The notes under the pieces: generated by a model
The model's database searches: none
Told to the model about the DNA's origin: nothing
Seen by the model: only the letters and a program-made list of their open reading frames with translations
Shown: piece by piece, positions 1-7,387 of the stretch
Position numbering within the stretch: position 1 is the stretch's first letter
Layout: each line of letters begins with the position of its first letter
Position numbers and translations under genes: made by a program
Assembly (NCBI GenBank): GCA_012800665.1
Contig: JAAZIW010000214.1
Span: forward strand, 1-14,887
From: Rikenellaceae bacterium
GTDB taxonomy: Bacteria > Bacteroidota > Bacteroidia > Bacteroidales > UBA932
Reading direction: 5' to 3'
DNA: 14,887 bases

Positions 1-30
1 AGTTTTTAATGAAAAATTACTGCCTCTGAG

Positions 31-122
31 CCGGTATCCTTTCAAGCGCTAGGCCGGTATCCATTTGACCGCTACGAGCGGTATCCATTTGAGCGCTACA
101 GACGGTATCCTTTAAGCGATAT
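31..122 (+). repeat. Four direct repeats, 23-24 bp period, GGTATCC core
   Basis: The core GGTATCC occurs at 33, 56, 80 and 104. Each is followed by a tail close to ATTTGAGCGCTA. The outer two copies are more diverged. The regular spacing and position next to an element edge suggest transposase-binding repeats at the end of an IS21-like element. Confidence 0.7.
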
Positions 123-188
123 ATTCATTTAATTCTTTAACTTTGTACCACATAACGAGTTTACGTTGTGGGCTCGTGAGTCCGTGTG

Positions 189-233
189 CATCCATAAGGT
201 TTGTAATTGTAGTGATTTACAAAGTTATGGATG
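189..233. repeat. Long inverted repeat (hairpin)
   Basis: The arm CATCCATAA at 189-197 pairs with TTATGGATG at 225-233. TTTGTAA at 200-206 pairs with TTACAAA at 217-223. This leaves a 10-nt loop and a small internal bulge. It has no U-tract, so it is not a typical terminator. It sits between the two 24-bp repeat sets and is probably part of the mobile element's non-coding end. Confidence 0.6.
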
Positions 234-255
234 CCTTTTACATTTCACAGCAAAG

Positions 256-327
256 TGTCGATTTTACTTTACCAAAATATGTCGATTTTACTTTGCTAAA
301 AGATGTCGATGCAAAGTTACTTGTTAC
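256..327 (+). repeat. Three direct repeats, exact 24-bp period, TGTCGAT core
   Basis: TGTCG begins at 256, 280 and 304. The first two copies continue as TGTCGATTTTACTTT. The third runs into TGTCGATGCAAAGTTACTTG, the presumed element terminus. The spacing matches the upstream GGTATCC set although the sequences are unrelated. Confidence 0.7.
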
Positions 328-514
328 AACCTACAGCCAGGCAAACCGTAACAACATACAACAGGCATTCCTGCCCAAAACAGAGATGCTTCATTTCATC
401 TAAAATACCATAAGCCTTGAATGCCTCTTCTAAAAAGAAGAGGCAAATCAAATGGCCTATGGCTATCAGAAAATGAAGTAATGCTCCTAATCTTAACCTA
501 AGAACACTTGGCAT
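317..514 (-). pseudogene. Small multi-pass membrane protein, 3' end lost at mobile-element junction
   Basis: The ATG at 514 lies only 5 nt after the TAA of the GyrI-like gene, which fits translation from the same operon mRNA. The roughly 60 residues before the junction contain a hydrophobic segment near residues 8-27 (ALLHFLIAIGHLICLFFLEE). A polar amphipathic stretch follows, then the start of a second membrane segment (LLYVVTVCLA). From about position 329 the reading frame enters the repeat-bearing mobile DNA and stops at 317 after a few unrelated residues. It resembles the first half of small four-helix membrane proteins common in Bacteroidales; the function is unknown. The 423-444 hairpin lies inside this coding sequence. 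Confidence 0.55.
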
Positions 515-519
515 GATTA

Positions 520-1026
520 TTACTCTATCGGAATCCAAATTTCTGTCACCAATTCCTCCGGAGCCGTTGTCTCCGGGTCGTTCAGGTAACGCTCAAACAT
601 CTGACAATGCTCCAACACTCCGCTTCCCAACTTCACCTTCTCGCCTGATGCAGGAAGGAGTTCGCCATAAACCTTGGCATTTACTTCTGCCAGATTCTCA
701 TACGGTCCCTGATAGCGATAAACCAGGAAGCGCCCACCATAAATCGTAATGATGTTCACATCTTCCTCAGGCTTAAGCTGCTCTACGATAGGAGCTGCGA
801 TACAAACATCCTTGCGACAGGCTTCGGCAGGAGTTGCTGCCGGATTGTCGTGATAGATGTTGATGTATTCTGCATCCGGACAATCATAATCAAGATGATG
901 CTTCTGGCAATAAGCACCCAACTTATTCCAAGCCTCCATATAATTGGCAGACTTATAATCACCCAAAAAGCGAACACTAATCGCCTTTACATCCTTTCTA
1001 CTCTGAATTTTTTCTAAAATTTCCAT
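520..1026 (-). CDS. GyrI-like / AraC-type effector-binding domain protein
   Basis: A 168-residue stand-alone protein resembling the GyrI-like small-molecule binding domain, which is found fused to AraC-type regulators and alone in SbmC-like proteins. Visible family features are the N-terminal strand VKAISVRFLGDYKS, a helix around residues 27-42, the central VNIITIYGGRFLVYRYQGPYENLAE segment typical of the second half of the fold, and the C-terminal TEIWIPIE strand. There is no DNA-binding domain, so it probably binds a ligand rather than DNA. It starts 50 bp after the methyltransferase stop on the same strand and is likely co-transcribed. The ATG at 1026 is preceded directly by TAAGGAA. The specific ligand cannot be read from sequence. 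Confidence 0.8.
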   Translation of the reverse strand: MEILEKIQSRKDVKAISVRFLGDYKSANYMEAWNKLGAYCQKHHLDYDCPDAEYINIYHDNPAATPAEACRKDVCIAAPIVEQLKPEEDVNIITIYGGRFLVYRYQGPYENLAEVNAKVYGELLPASGEKVKLGSGVLEHCQMFERYLNDPETTAPEELVTEIWIPIE

Positions 1027-1076
1027 TTCCTTATTATTTAAATGTTATTATCTTTTGATAGGCAAGAAGACTTTAA

Positions 1077-1868
1077 TCAAACTTTTCTTCCAATATAAAA
1101 GACATAGCCGAAGCAATCCTTATTCTCTTCGTAATAAGTGATTTCCTCTTTCAGGCGATTAATGAAAGCCTGAGCCTTAGGGTCTTCGGGATGGTCTTTC
1201 AGGAAGGCTTCCATCGCCGGCTGCATCGGGGCATAATAATTCTCCGTCCAGCAGGTTTCGGGCAGGATGAAATGAGCGTAGGGCTCGTAACCCGCCTCTG
1301 CCATCTGATGAATCTTATGCTCTATGGTATCAATCTCGGGAAGATTGTCCTGAATCCAATTCATATTCTCCGGGCGTTTGTTACCGAGCCAACTACATTC
1401 CGTTACGGCAATAAAGCCTCCTGGCTTCAAGAACTCACGCCAATACGCCAACCCCTTCTCGTAACCGATGATGAAGATGGAACCTTCCGCCCAAATCAAA
1501 TCGTAGGATTCCTTTCTAAAAGGCAACGCATCCATTGATGCTTGAACGGGATGAACGCGCTCTTCCATTCCTCGATTCCTGCTTTCTTCCCGAATGCCTT
1601 CCATCATTTCGGGCAGTAAGTCTACGGCATCAATCTCTGCGTCATATTCATCGGCAAGAACAAAGGTCTGGCTTCCCTTGCCACACCCCATATCGGCGAT
1701 GCGAATCTTTCGTTTGAAGTCGGGAATCAGACTCGTGGCAAGTCTTGTCTCCCACTCGCCACCAGGGCCTTGTCTATCTACCCTCTTGAAGAAATCGGCA
1801 ATCATAGAGAAGTCAAAATCATCAATCAATACGTTTTCTTTGTTTTCTGTCATTTCTTTCTTACACAT
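1077..1868 (-). CDS. Class I SAM-dependent methyltransferase
   Basis: A 263-residue soluble protein with a Rossmann-type methyltransferase core. Motif I is IADMGCGKGSQT at residues 57-68 (SAM binding). The acidic end of strand 2 is in AVDLLPEM (D83). SMDALPF around residue 113 would contact adenine, and YDLIWAEGS near 122-130 is motif IV. LKPGGFIAVTE follows. The open frame extends upstream to 2012, but the ATG at 1868 is chosen because AGGAGG lies 7 nt before it, an unusually strong ribosome site for this DNA. The extra 48 upstream residues look like translated leader. It is the first gene of an operon with the GyrI-like protein and the truncated membrane protein. The substrate is unknown; type-11-like small-molecule methylation is the most likely role. 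Confidence 0.85.
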   Translation of the reverse strand: MCKKEMTENKENVLIDDFDFSMIADFFKRVDRQGPGGEWETRLATSLIPDFKRKIRIADMGCGKGSQTFVLADEYDAEIDAVDLLPEMMEGIREESRNRGMEERVHPVQASMDALPFRKESYDLIWAEGSIFIIGYEKGLAYWREFLKPGGFIAVTECSWLGNKRPENMNWIQDNLPEIDTIEHKIHQMAEAGYEPYAHFILPETCWTENYYAPMQPAMEAFLKDHPEDPKAQAFINRLKEEITYYEENKDCFGYVFYIGRKV

Positions 1869-1875
1869 TTTATGT

Positions 1876-1881
1876 CCTCCT
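1876..1881 (-). promoter_or_regulatory. Strong Shine-Dalgarno site fixing the methyltransferase start
   Basis: AGGAGG on the minus strand, 7 nt upstream of the ATG at 1868. Most other genes here lack such a site, so it is informative about the true start. Confidence 0.75.
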
Positions 1882-1987
1882 ATTATTCTTTCTTTATTAC
1901 CACTAATTTGATGTAATGAGATTGTAAAGATAGGCATTTGTAAGGCAGGAGATTTTAATATGAGGGAATTTTTAAATAGATTGATAT

Positions 1988-1995
1988 CAAAAATA
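1988..1995 (-). promoter_or_regulatory. Possible -7 box for the methyltransferase operon
   Basis: The minus strand reads TATTTTTG, matching the Bacteroidetes TAnnTTTG box. A TTGG lies about 22 bp upstream, slightly farther than ideal for a -33 element. It implies a leader of about 110 nt. A weaker alternative, TATCTTTA, is at 1925-1932. Confidence 0.3.
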
Positions 1996-2124
1996 CCTCG
2001 GAAGTTTGACACTTTGCCAAGTTAAAAATATTTGCAAATAATTGATAGAGTTTCTCACTAGTGTCCGGTAAAAAATCATAAAAGTTCTTTGAAAATATTG
2101 AAAATTAGGTAATTACGAGGTTTT

Positions 2125-2154
2125 TTTGAGTCAACGGATTTGAATTTATCTTTG
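2125..2154 (+). promoter_or_regulatory. Transposase promoter
   Basis: TTTG at 2125-2128 and TATCTTTG at 2147-2154 are separated by 18 bp, a close match to the Bacteroidetes -33/-7 consensus. The transposase ATG at 2177 lies about 20 nt downstream. Confidence 0.6.
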
Positions 2155-2176
2155 TCATACTAACATAGAATGGCAC

Positions 2177-3061
2177 ATGCATAAAGGAAAATTCGTGTTC
2201 TCCCAGCTTTTAGGCTTTATTGATCGTAACGATTTCAACTATCTGGTAAGGAAATATGACGGTGACAAATATGTCAAGCAATTCACTTGTTGGAATCAGC
2301 TCGCAGTGTTGATGTTTGGCCAACTTTCCAATCGTGAAAGTCTCTGAGACCTTGTGCTGGCAACCCAAGCTCACGCCTCAAAGGCATATCATCTTGGATT
2401 CGGCAAGTATGCTGCTAAGAGCACTCTTGGGGATGCCATCCCTTATGAAGAGAACTCATTCTACATATTTGACAGAGGATACAATGACTTCAAGCGTCTT
2501 CATAAAATAGAAAGCATCGGAGCATACTTTATCGTAAGGGGAAAGAAGAATAATGACTTCAAAACAATGAGGTGGAAGAGGCGGTTCCCTCCTGAATCAG
2601 GCATTCTATCTGACGCAATCGGTTATATGGATGGACAAATGACCATGGGAAAATATCCCGATAAAATCAGGAGAATCATATACGTGGATGCGGAAAGTAA
2701 TAAAAAGTTCATATTCTTCACTAACGCGCTGACTATCAGCCCTACAATGATTGCTGAACTATATCGCAACAGGTGGAAGATTGAACTTTTCTTCAAGTGG
2801 ATCAAGCAGCATCTGAAGATTAAAAAATTCTGGGGCACTTCGGAAAACGCAGTACGTATTCAAATTTATTCTGCAATCACCGCTTATTGCATGATGGCAA
2901 TTATACAGAAAAAGATGAATATTGATAGAACAATCTATGAGATGCTACAAATTGTAAGTGTCTCACTTACAGATACAACCAATCTAAAAGACCTCTTTGA
3001 AAAACCTAATTACAATATTGTCAATGAACTGGATGGTTCTACCGAACCTACTTTGTTTTAA
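2177..3061 (+). pseudogene. IS4-family transposase, nonsense and internal deletion
   Basis: The reading frame begins MHKGKFVFSQLLGFI at 2177, the usual N-terminal domain of Bacteroidetes IS4 transposases. It runs 56 codons to an in-frame TGA at 2345-2347, in a place where an arginine codon CGA is expected (NRESL-stop-DLVLATQ). The same frame then continues to 3061. After KSTL at about residue 82 it jumps to AIPYEENSFYIFDRGY. The segment carrying the first catalytic aspartate (usually in a DST motif) is absent. The second aspartate (DRGY) and the YREK signature (Y-x2-R-x3-E-x6-K in YRNRWKIELFFKWIK) remain. The 294-codon frame is roughly 100 residues short of family length as I recall it. It cannot encode an active transposase. 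Confidence 0.85.
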
Positions 3062-3064
3062 TTG

Positions 3065-3397
3065 TTAAACTTTATAATAATCCGTCCGGATTTTTACCGG
3101 ACACCAATGTATTCTTTTATATAAACCATATTTTCCGTCTGTAAGAAGTTCGTTTGGAACATCTTTTAAAGTTGCTTCTATAACTATTGGGGAAGAAGTA
3201 TCAACATTATAAAAATCGGTGTCCGAAATGGTAAGATTCCATACTGGAGATAACACCATAGAAACAGCTTCTAGTATAGTTGATTTTCCTGAGTCTCCGC
3301 GACCAATTAAAACCACTAAGCGAGCATCACCAAAAATATGTGTGAAATCTTTTATTCCCCTAAAATGCTGAATGTGCAATTGATGTACTTGTGCCAT
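3065..3397 (-). pseudogene. OLD-like AAA ATPase/nuclease, truncated after about 98 residues by the IS element
   Basis: It starts 6 nt after the stop of the helicase-methylase gene and belongs to the same operon. The N-terminus carries the ABC/OLD-type ATPase opening (VHQLHIQHFRGIKDF) and a Walker A motif GRGDSGKST at about residues 33-41. TLKDVPNELL and GLYKRIHW follow. Exactly at the IS right end (3104) the protein becomes CPVKIRTDYYKV, which is translated IS terminal repeat. Full OLD-like ATPases have several hundred residues, including a C-terminal Toprim nuclease. That part is absent from the other side of the IS, so it was deleted rather than merely interrupted. In related operons this ATPase follows the methylase gene, from my knowledge of the family. 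Confidence 0.8.
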
Positions 3398-3403
3398 AGG
3401 ATC

Positions 3404-5623
3404 TTATTCCATAGGTTCAATTATTTCCTCAACACACTCTATCTCATCTTGCAATAAATCATCTGTAGAGTTGTTGTTCATTGGTTCTATCATGCTATCT
3501 ATAAAAGCTATTTCTTCATCGCTCAGACCATATTTTTCATAAAGTTTTTCATCTGTCCATGGCTTAGAAAAATCCTGAATAGGCACAAATGAATATGTGC
3601 TTTGTGTCATATTTTTATTCTTTCTTATTCCAACTAAAAATCTGAAAAATTTAGTTTGCATATAAGAGATAGCATTTCTAGCTTGGCTTTCATCCTTAAA
3701 TGGACCAACTCGTAAAAAAGTTTCAGTACAAATATCGTAAGGTTTAGCCACTATTGGTTTTCCTATTATTCTTGCAGGAATCGGATTCCCCATTTGACCT
3801 GCTGCACCATCTGCTTTTGATATAAAAATTCTCCACTGATCGATCTCATCATATGATTTTATTTTTGAATATGTTTTTGATAAATATTTAATTGTCCTTT
3901 TGCGATTTAAATTACCTATTAATTCAAAGTCGTTGTTAGATTTTGTGTTCTTTAATATATTTTTATTCTTTTTTATAAAATCAGAACTAAATCCGTAAGG
4001 ATTTCTTGATGAAACTAAATCACTGAATGATTTCTCATTAAAAGTTTTAACTTTTTTAAGAACATCTAAAGCTTCGTCATAACGAACAAAAATTCCCCTA
4101 ACCTCATTTAGTATTCTCTGACTATTTTTGACTTCACCGACTGAATTATGTAAGTGGTATTCACAACTTCCATTATAATCTCTATCCCATAAAAAATAAC
4201 AAGTACCACCCTCAATTTTTACATTCGGAAAACAATCATTTGCATTTATATAGTCATGTAGTATTTTTATTCTATTGTCTTTTAGCATTTCATTTCTAAA
4301 CGCATCAAGTCCCTTGCCTCCCGTAAACCATCTTGCGGGTATAATCATTGTAAGAAAACGAGGATTTAATTTTTTTGCTTGTTGAATGAAATTATGATAT
4401 ATGGGTTTTGCGCTTGACCCAGTGCCACCACCATCATTTATTTGATAGGGTGGGTTGCCGATAACTATATCAAAGTTAATATCCTTTAATTGTGTCATGA
4501 TTTTTGAGTTAATGTCTTTGTTAATAAGGTCATAAGAGGTAAAATCAGAGAAAACATTCTTTTCCGGTAGCTTTAATAAACGGTATACTTTTAGTGTGAG
4601 TTCGTAACTAATACTTGAGGTGGGTATAGAATACACATTTCTTCCAATGTCTGCTCCATATTTTAAATAGAGTGCACGCACAAACTCACCTTGTTTAGAT
4701 GCAATATCCAATATTTTAGAAGTACTAGATACTGCTTCTTCCGGCAGCAAATCTACCATTTCTTTAACAATTGGTTGAGATGTTACAATTTCAGAGGATG
4801 ATAGCCGGCCTAACTTCTTCATAGCTATTTCAACTCTTTCTTCTGGCCGTAAACTCTCATCTCTAATAAGTGAATTTATGTTTTGTATTTTATAGTCTAA
4901 GGCACTTAATATAAAAGGATTGCTGTTCTTTTGAATAATCTTTAGTATATCTTCAAGCAATCCAACATTTTTTGCTATTCGTTTATTCTCTTCTGAGATA
5001 TTTATAGCCTCTATGACTTCCTCAAGAGATTTAACATTACTTTCGGTTAAAAGAGCGAGAAATAGGATTTGAGCATAATAAGTAACAAGTTTTTTATCCA
5101 AGTTGTTCTCGTCCGTCTTTTCTGGTAAAATCATATCTTCAGATGGTTTTTCTTCAGCTTCCTCTCCTTCGTCACCTGATGCTTGAGGTTGTATCGGCAA
5201 ATCGTTCTCTTCTCCCTCAACTGGTCTAATTTCAAGTCCTTTTCGATTATCAATAGGTGAAAGATTTGCTATTGCTTGCCTTATTATTTCATTGTCAAGC
5301 AACAAGTTGTCTATAGGAATATCATTTGCTTCATCAAGCACACTTCTTTCTTTTGAGTACCTGCGTACAGCATCCATTACATTTGTTGAAGTAACCTTTT
5401 GAAGTGCAGACTCTTTAATTGTTACAATCGGTGATATGCGAAGTTCTTCCTCAATTCTTTCTTCTAATCGACTATTGCCTTGTTTGTCATTATTGACATT
5501 GTATATTTGTGATTTTAGTTCTTGGAGAACAAACATTCTTTTAGGATCAAAATCCACCAATAGAGTTTGTGGCTTCATATTGTACTTAATAGTACCTTCA
5601 CGCTCATTTGTGAGGGTGCGCAC
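3404..5623 (-). CDS. C-terminal half: Eco57I-type N6-adenine DNA methylase
   Basis: This is the open frame after the internal stop, 739 residues if counted from a GTG at 5623; that codon is internal in the complete gene and not a convincing start. SAM-binding motif I is ILDIASKQGEF at about residues 304-314. Catalytic motif IV is NPPY at 390-393 in FDIVIGNPPYQ. A very acidic linker spans about 135-172. The region after the methylase (about 400-700) has repeated hydrophobic and aromatic stretches and is the likely target-recognition domain. The methylase alone could still modify DNA if translated, but expression after the stop would need readthrough or reinitiation. The DNA is markedly AT-rich, as in the rest of the defence operon. 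Confidence 0.7.
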   Translation of the reverse strand: MRTLTNEREGTIKYNMKPQTLLVDFDPKRMFVLQELKSQIYNVNNDKQGNSRLEERIEEELRISPIVTIKESALQKVTSTNVMDAVRRYSKERSVLDEANDIPIDNLLLDNEIIRQAIANLSPIDNRKGLEIRPVEGEENDLPIQPQASGDEGEEAEEKPSEDMILPEKTDENNLDKKLVTYYAQILFLALLTESNVKSLEEVIEAINISEENKRIAKNVGLLEDILKIIQKNSNPFILSALDYKIQNINSLIRDESLRPEERVEIAMKKLGRLSSSEIVTSQPIVKEMVDLLPEEAVSSTSKILDIASKQGEFVRALYLKYGADIGRNVYSIPTSSISYELTLKVYRLLKLPEKNVFSDFTSYDLINKDINSKIMTQLKDINFDIVIGNPPYQINDGGGTGSSAKPIYHNFIQQAKKLNPRFLTMIIPARWFTGGKGLDAFRNEMLKDNRIKILHDYINANDCFPNVKIEGGTCYFLWDRDYNGSCEYHLHNSVGEVKNSQRILNEVRGIFVRYDEALDVLKKVKTFNEKSFSDLVSSRNPYGFSSDFIKKNKNILKNTKSNNDFELIGNLNRKRTIKYLSKTYSKIKSYDEIDQWRIFISKADGAAGQMGNPIPARIIGKPIVAKPYDICTETFLRVGPFKDESQARNAISYMQTKFFRFLVGIRKNKNMTQSTYSFVPIQDFSKPWTDEKLYEKYGLSDEEIAFIDSMIEPMNNNSTDDLLQDEIECVEEIIEPME

Positions 5624-5650
5624 ATATTGATTTTGTAAACGAAAAACAGC

Positions 5651-7384
5651 TTAATCGTACTCTTGAGGAGAAGCACAGCTCTTAAGAAAAATCATAGTAT
5701 CCCACTCCTCCACAGTACTTCCTGTCATCATTCTATTTACAGTAAGGGTTATTGTTTTCTTACCTTCTCGTTCACACTTTTTTATCTTGGCCTTAACATC
5801 AGAAGTACTCTTGTATTTTTTTTCATTACTAAGCCCAGTTATATTTATTATTTCATAGTTGTTAAGATGATTGAAGTCTTCTTTATGATTATTTAGTAAT
5901 ACCTCCATTGCGTCACAAGAAGCCCTGTAGGGCAAGACAAATACCATATGCCTACACATCTCTCCCTTTTGTATGTGTTCCTCATCAAGAAATGCTAACA
6001 CATTAGGATCTTCTTTTGAACCATCTATTGCCTGTAGTAATCCAAGCACCTCATTTTCGTAAATAAATTGCTGATGCAATCCTTCTTCACATTGGCTAAT
6101 AGATTGAGGTCTGAATAATTCAGACAACGCAAAAGAATATCCTTCTTTTTTCAAAGCTTCCATTTTGTTAATTGAAGACTGATTGGGAAGGAAAGCAAAA
6201 CGTATCATTTGAGGAAATCCATAATAGGGATTATCCCACTCTTTTGCATTATCATCTAAGAGATGCTCTTTATCCCATTGTTCTTGTTCCTTAACTATGT
6301 CAGTAAATTGATAAAAAGCAATAATATCTTTTTTCTCAAACTCACTACCCATTAAAATTCTATAAGGCGTACCGGACAAATGTATACGTACTTTAGAGTG
6401 CAACCGCTTTAGTTCTTCGCTTTCTTCGTAATCGTCAGCCCTATCGGCTCCCTTAAGTTCTCTTTTAAGATCAATTGAAGACAATTTTAACACTCGTCCA
6501 TATTCTTCCGCACGAGCCCCATAATGAGTTTCATCTATTAACAATAGATCTATTTCCTCTTCAAAAATCTCTTTATGTTTTTCCTTTATCTTTCTTCCTG
6601 CAAGGTCTTGCAAAGTGAGAAAAACAACAACCTTACTTTTCTCTAGAGTATCTTTTAAGATATTGCCATGTTCTAATAGTGCGTCACTATCCATAAATCG
6701 GTAATCGGCAAATTTTACATGACTTTCTATCGTTTTCTTCCACTCTTGCTTTACATCAGCCTTAGCTGAAACAATAAGCACAAGATTAGCATTCATTTCT
6801 AAGGCACAACACATAGAGGTAAAGCTTTTCCCAAATCTCATGACTGCATACATCAAAAGATTTGTTCTCCCTACCTCCAACGCTTCTTTAAAGCGCTTCA
6901 CTGTTTCTGCTTGATTGGGTCTTAGCTCGTATTTTTCTGTTCGTTTATAGACATGTTCAATAGGGATACGACTATCCTCGAATGCATAAAAAGCATATTT
7001 TCCATCATTTAGTTCATGCGATTCTTGAATATCCTTTATAGCATCTTCTATATCTGTATTGTCTGTATTTTTGAAAAACTCACGTGAATAGTAGGCATTT
7101 AACCGTTGTGCTTCCTGCTGGTCTAACCTTGTTTTACCTGAGTCCTCTAGGTAATTATGTACAGCATGATCTCTAAAGTATGTGTCTTCATCTACTTTCG
7201 CAACCTTGCTGATTTGATGCTGTAAGTCGGGAAAGTAATTTTTCCACTCCTTTAAGCGCACTCCAACAGGACGATACGTATCACCTACCTTTAAATAGTT
7301 TGGATAGGTTTCTGTTGTAAAAGCATATATATGAGGTTCAACACGACCTATAATTAAATCATCTAAAAGAGAAATATTTTTCAT
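5651..7384 (-). CDS. N-terminal half: GIY-YIG-like domain and DEAD/DEAH helicase (577 aa before stop)
   Basis: Residues 17-90 contain HIYAFTT, then YLKVGDT, RLKEW and a later YFRDHAVHNYLE. These are the spaced strands and the R and E positions expected of a T5orf172/GIY-YIG fold, though the canonical GIY and YIG triplets are changed (HIY, LKVG). The helicase follows: RPNQAETV (Q-like motif, about 155), MRFGKSF (Walker A, about 182-188), LLLIDETHYGA (DEAH-type box), SGTPY (motif III), and TVNRMMTGSTVEEWD (motif V region). The protein stops just at motif VI. As it stands it would lack the motif VI arginines and the methylase. It probably supplied translocation and cleavage in the complete enzyme. 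Confidence 0.7.
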   Translation of the reverse strand: MKNISLLDDLIIGRVEPHIYAFTTETYPNYLKVGDTYRPVGVRLKEWKNYFPDLQHQISKVAKVDEDTYFRDHAVHNYLEDSGKTRLDQQEAQRLNAYYSREFFKNTDNTDIEDAIKDIQESHELNDGKYAFYAFEDSRIPIEHVYKRTEKYELRPNQAETVKRFKEALEVGRTNLLMYAVMRFGKSFTSMCCALEMNANLVLIVSAKADVKQEWKKTIESHVKFADYRFMDSDALLEHGNILKDTLEKSKVVVFLTLQDLAGRKIKEKHKEIFEEEIDLLLIDETHYGARAEEYGRVLKLSSIDLKRELKGADRADDYEESEELKRLHSKVRIHLSGTPYRILMGSEFEKKDIIAFYQFTDIVKEQEQWDKEHLLDDNAKEWDNPYYGFPQMIRFAFLPNQSSINKMEALKKEGYSFALSELFRPQSISQCEEGLHQQFIYENEVLGLLQAIDGSKEDPNVLAFLDEEHIQKGEMCRHMVFVLPYRASCDAMEVLLNNHKEDFNHLNNYEIINITGLSNEKKYKSTSDVKAKIKKCEREGKKTITLTVNRMMTGSTVEEWDTMIFLKSCASPQEYD

Positions 7385-7387
7385 GGT

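Larger units (their letters stand above)
1..328. mobile_element. Partial IS21-like insertion element end(s), no transposase gene in window
   Basis: No plausible gene lies here. The stretch holds two sets of short direct repeats, both spaced 24 bp, separated by about 130 bp containing a long hairpin. Multiple short repeats near the termini are a known trait of IS21-family elements, where they act as transposase binding sites. The minus-strand membrane-protein gene starting at 514 loses its family-like sequence at about 329, directly next to the last repeat. That supports an element edge near 328, where the plus strand reads TTGTTACA and would end in CA. Whether this is one element or two nested ones cannot be told from the window. 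The family assignment is inference. Confidence 0.4.
2061..3104 (+). mobile_element. Degenerate IS4-family insertion element
   Basis: The element is bounded by a perfect 14-bp terminal inverted repeat: GTGTCCGGTAAAAA at 2061-2074 and its complement at 3091-3104. The single gene inside is a broken IS4-type transposase. The flanks (left CTCACTA, right CAATGTA) show no target duplication, although IS4-type elements normally create one. This suggests loss of flanking DNA by an IS-mediated deletion or recombination between copies. The right end interrupts an OLD-like ATPase gene at 3104/3105. At about 1.04 kb it is shorter than an intact relative because part of the transposase is missing. Confidence 0.85.
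3404..7384 (-). pseudogene. Single-polypeptide restriction enzyme: GIY-YIG-like + SF2 helicase + N6-adenine methylase, split by one stop codon
   Basis: The frames 7384-5651 and 5623-3404 are the same frame, separated only by a TAA at 5651-5653. Reading through it gives a continuous 1,326-residue protein, with conserved-looking sequence on both sides: SPQEYD, stop, then AVFRLQNQYVRTLTNE. The stop replaces the glutamine of helicase motif VI, and CAA to TAA is one transition. Domain order is a GIY-YIG/T5orf172-like domain (residues 15-90), an SF2 helicase (150-600), a coupler with an acidic linker (720-760), an adenine methylase with NPPY (890-980), and probable target recognition toward the C-terminus. 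The layout recalls type ISP enzymes, which instead carry an Mrr-type nuclease. The gene overlaps nothing and lies 3 nt after the methylase-like gene. Confidence 0.75.

Noticed and set aside
143..403. Plus-strand open frames in the left mobile region
   Set aside because: They translate the 24-bp direct repeats and overlap the real membrane-protein gene; no protein-like composition.
423..444. Perfect 8-bp hairpin GCCTCTTC/GAAGAGGC as a terminator
   Set aside because: It lies inside the coding frame of the truncated membrane protein and has no U-tract on either strand.
1191..1911. Plus-strand frames opposite the methyltransferase
   Set aside because: Shadows of the SAM methyltransferase gene, which has clear family motifs.
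1869..2012. Upstream 48-residue extension of the methyltransferase
   Set aside because: A strong ribosome site 7 nt before the ATG at 1868 and non-conserved-looking sequence indicate a leader.
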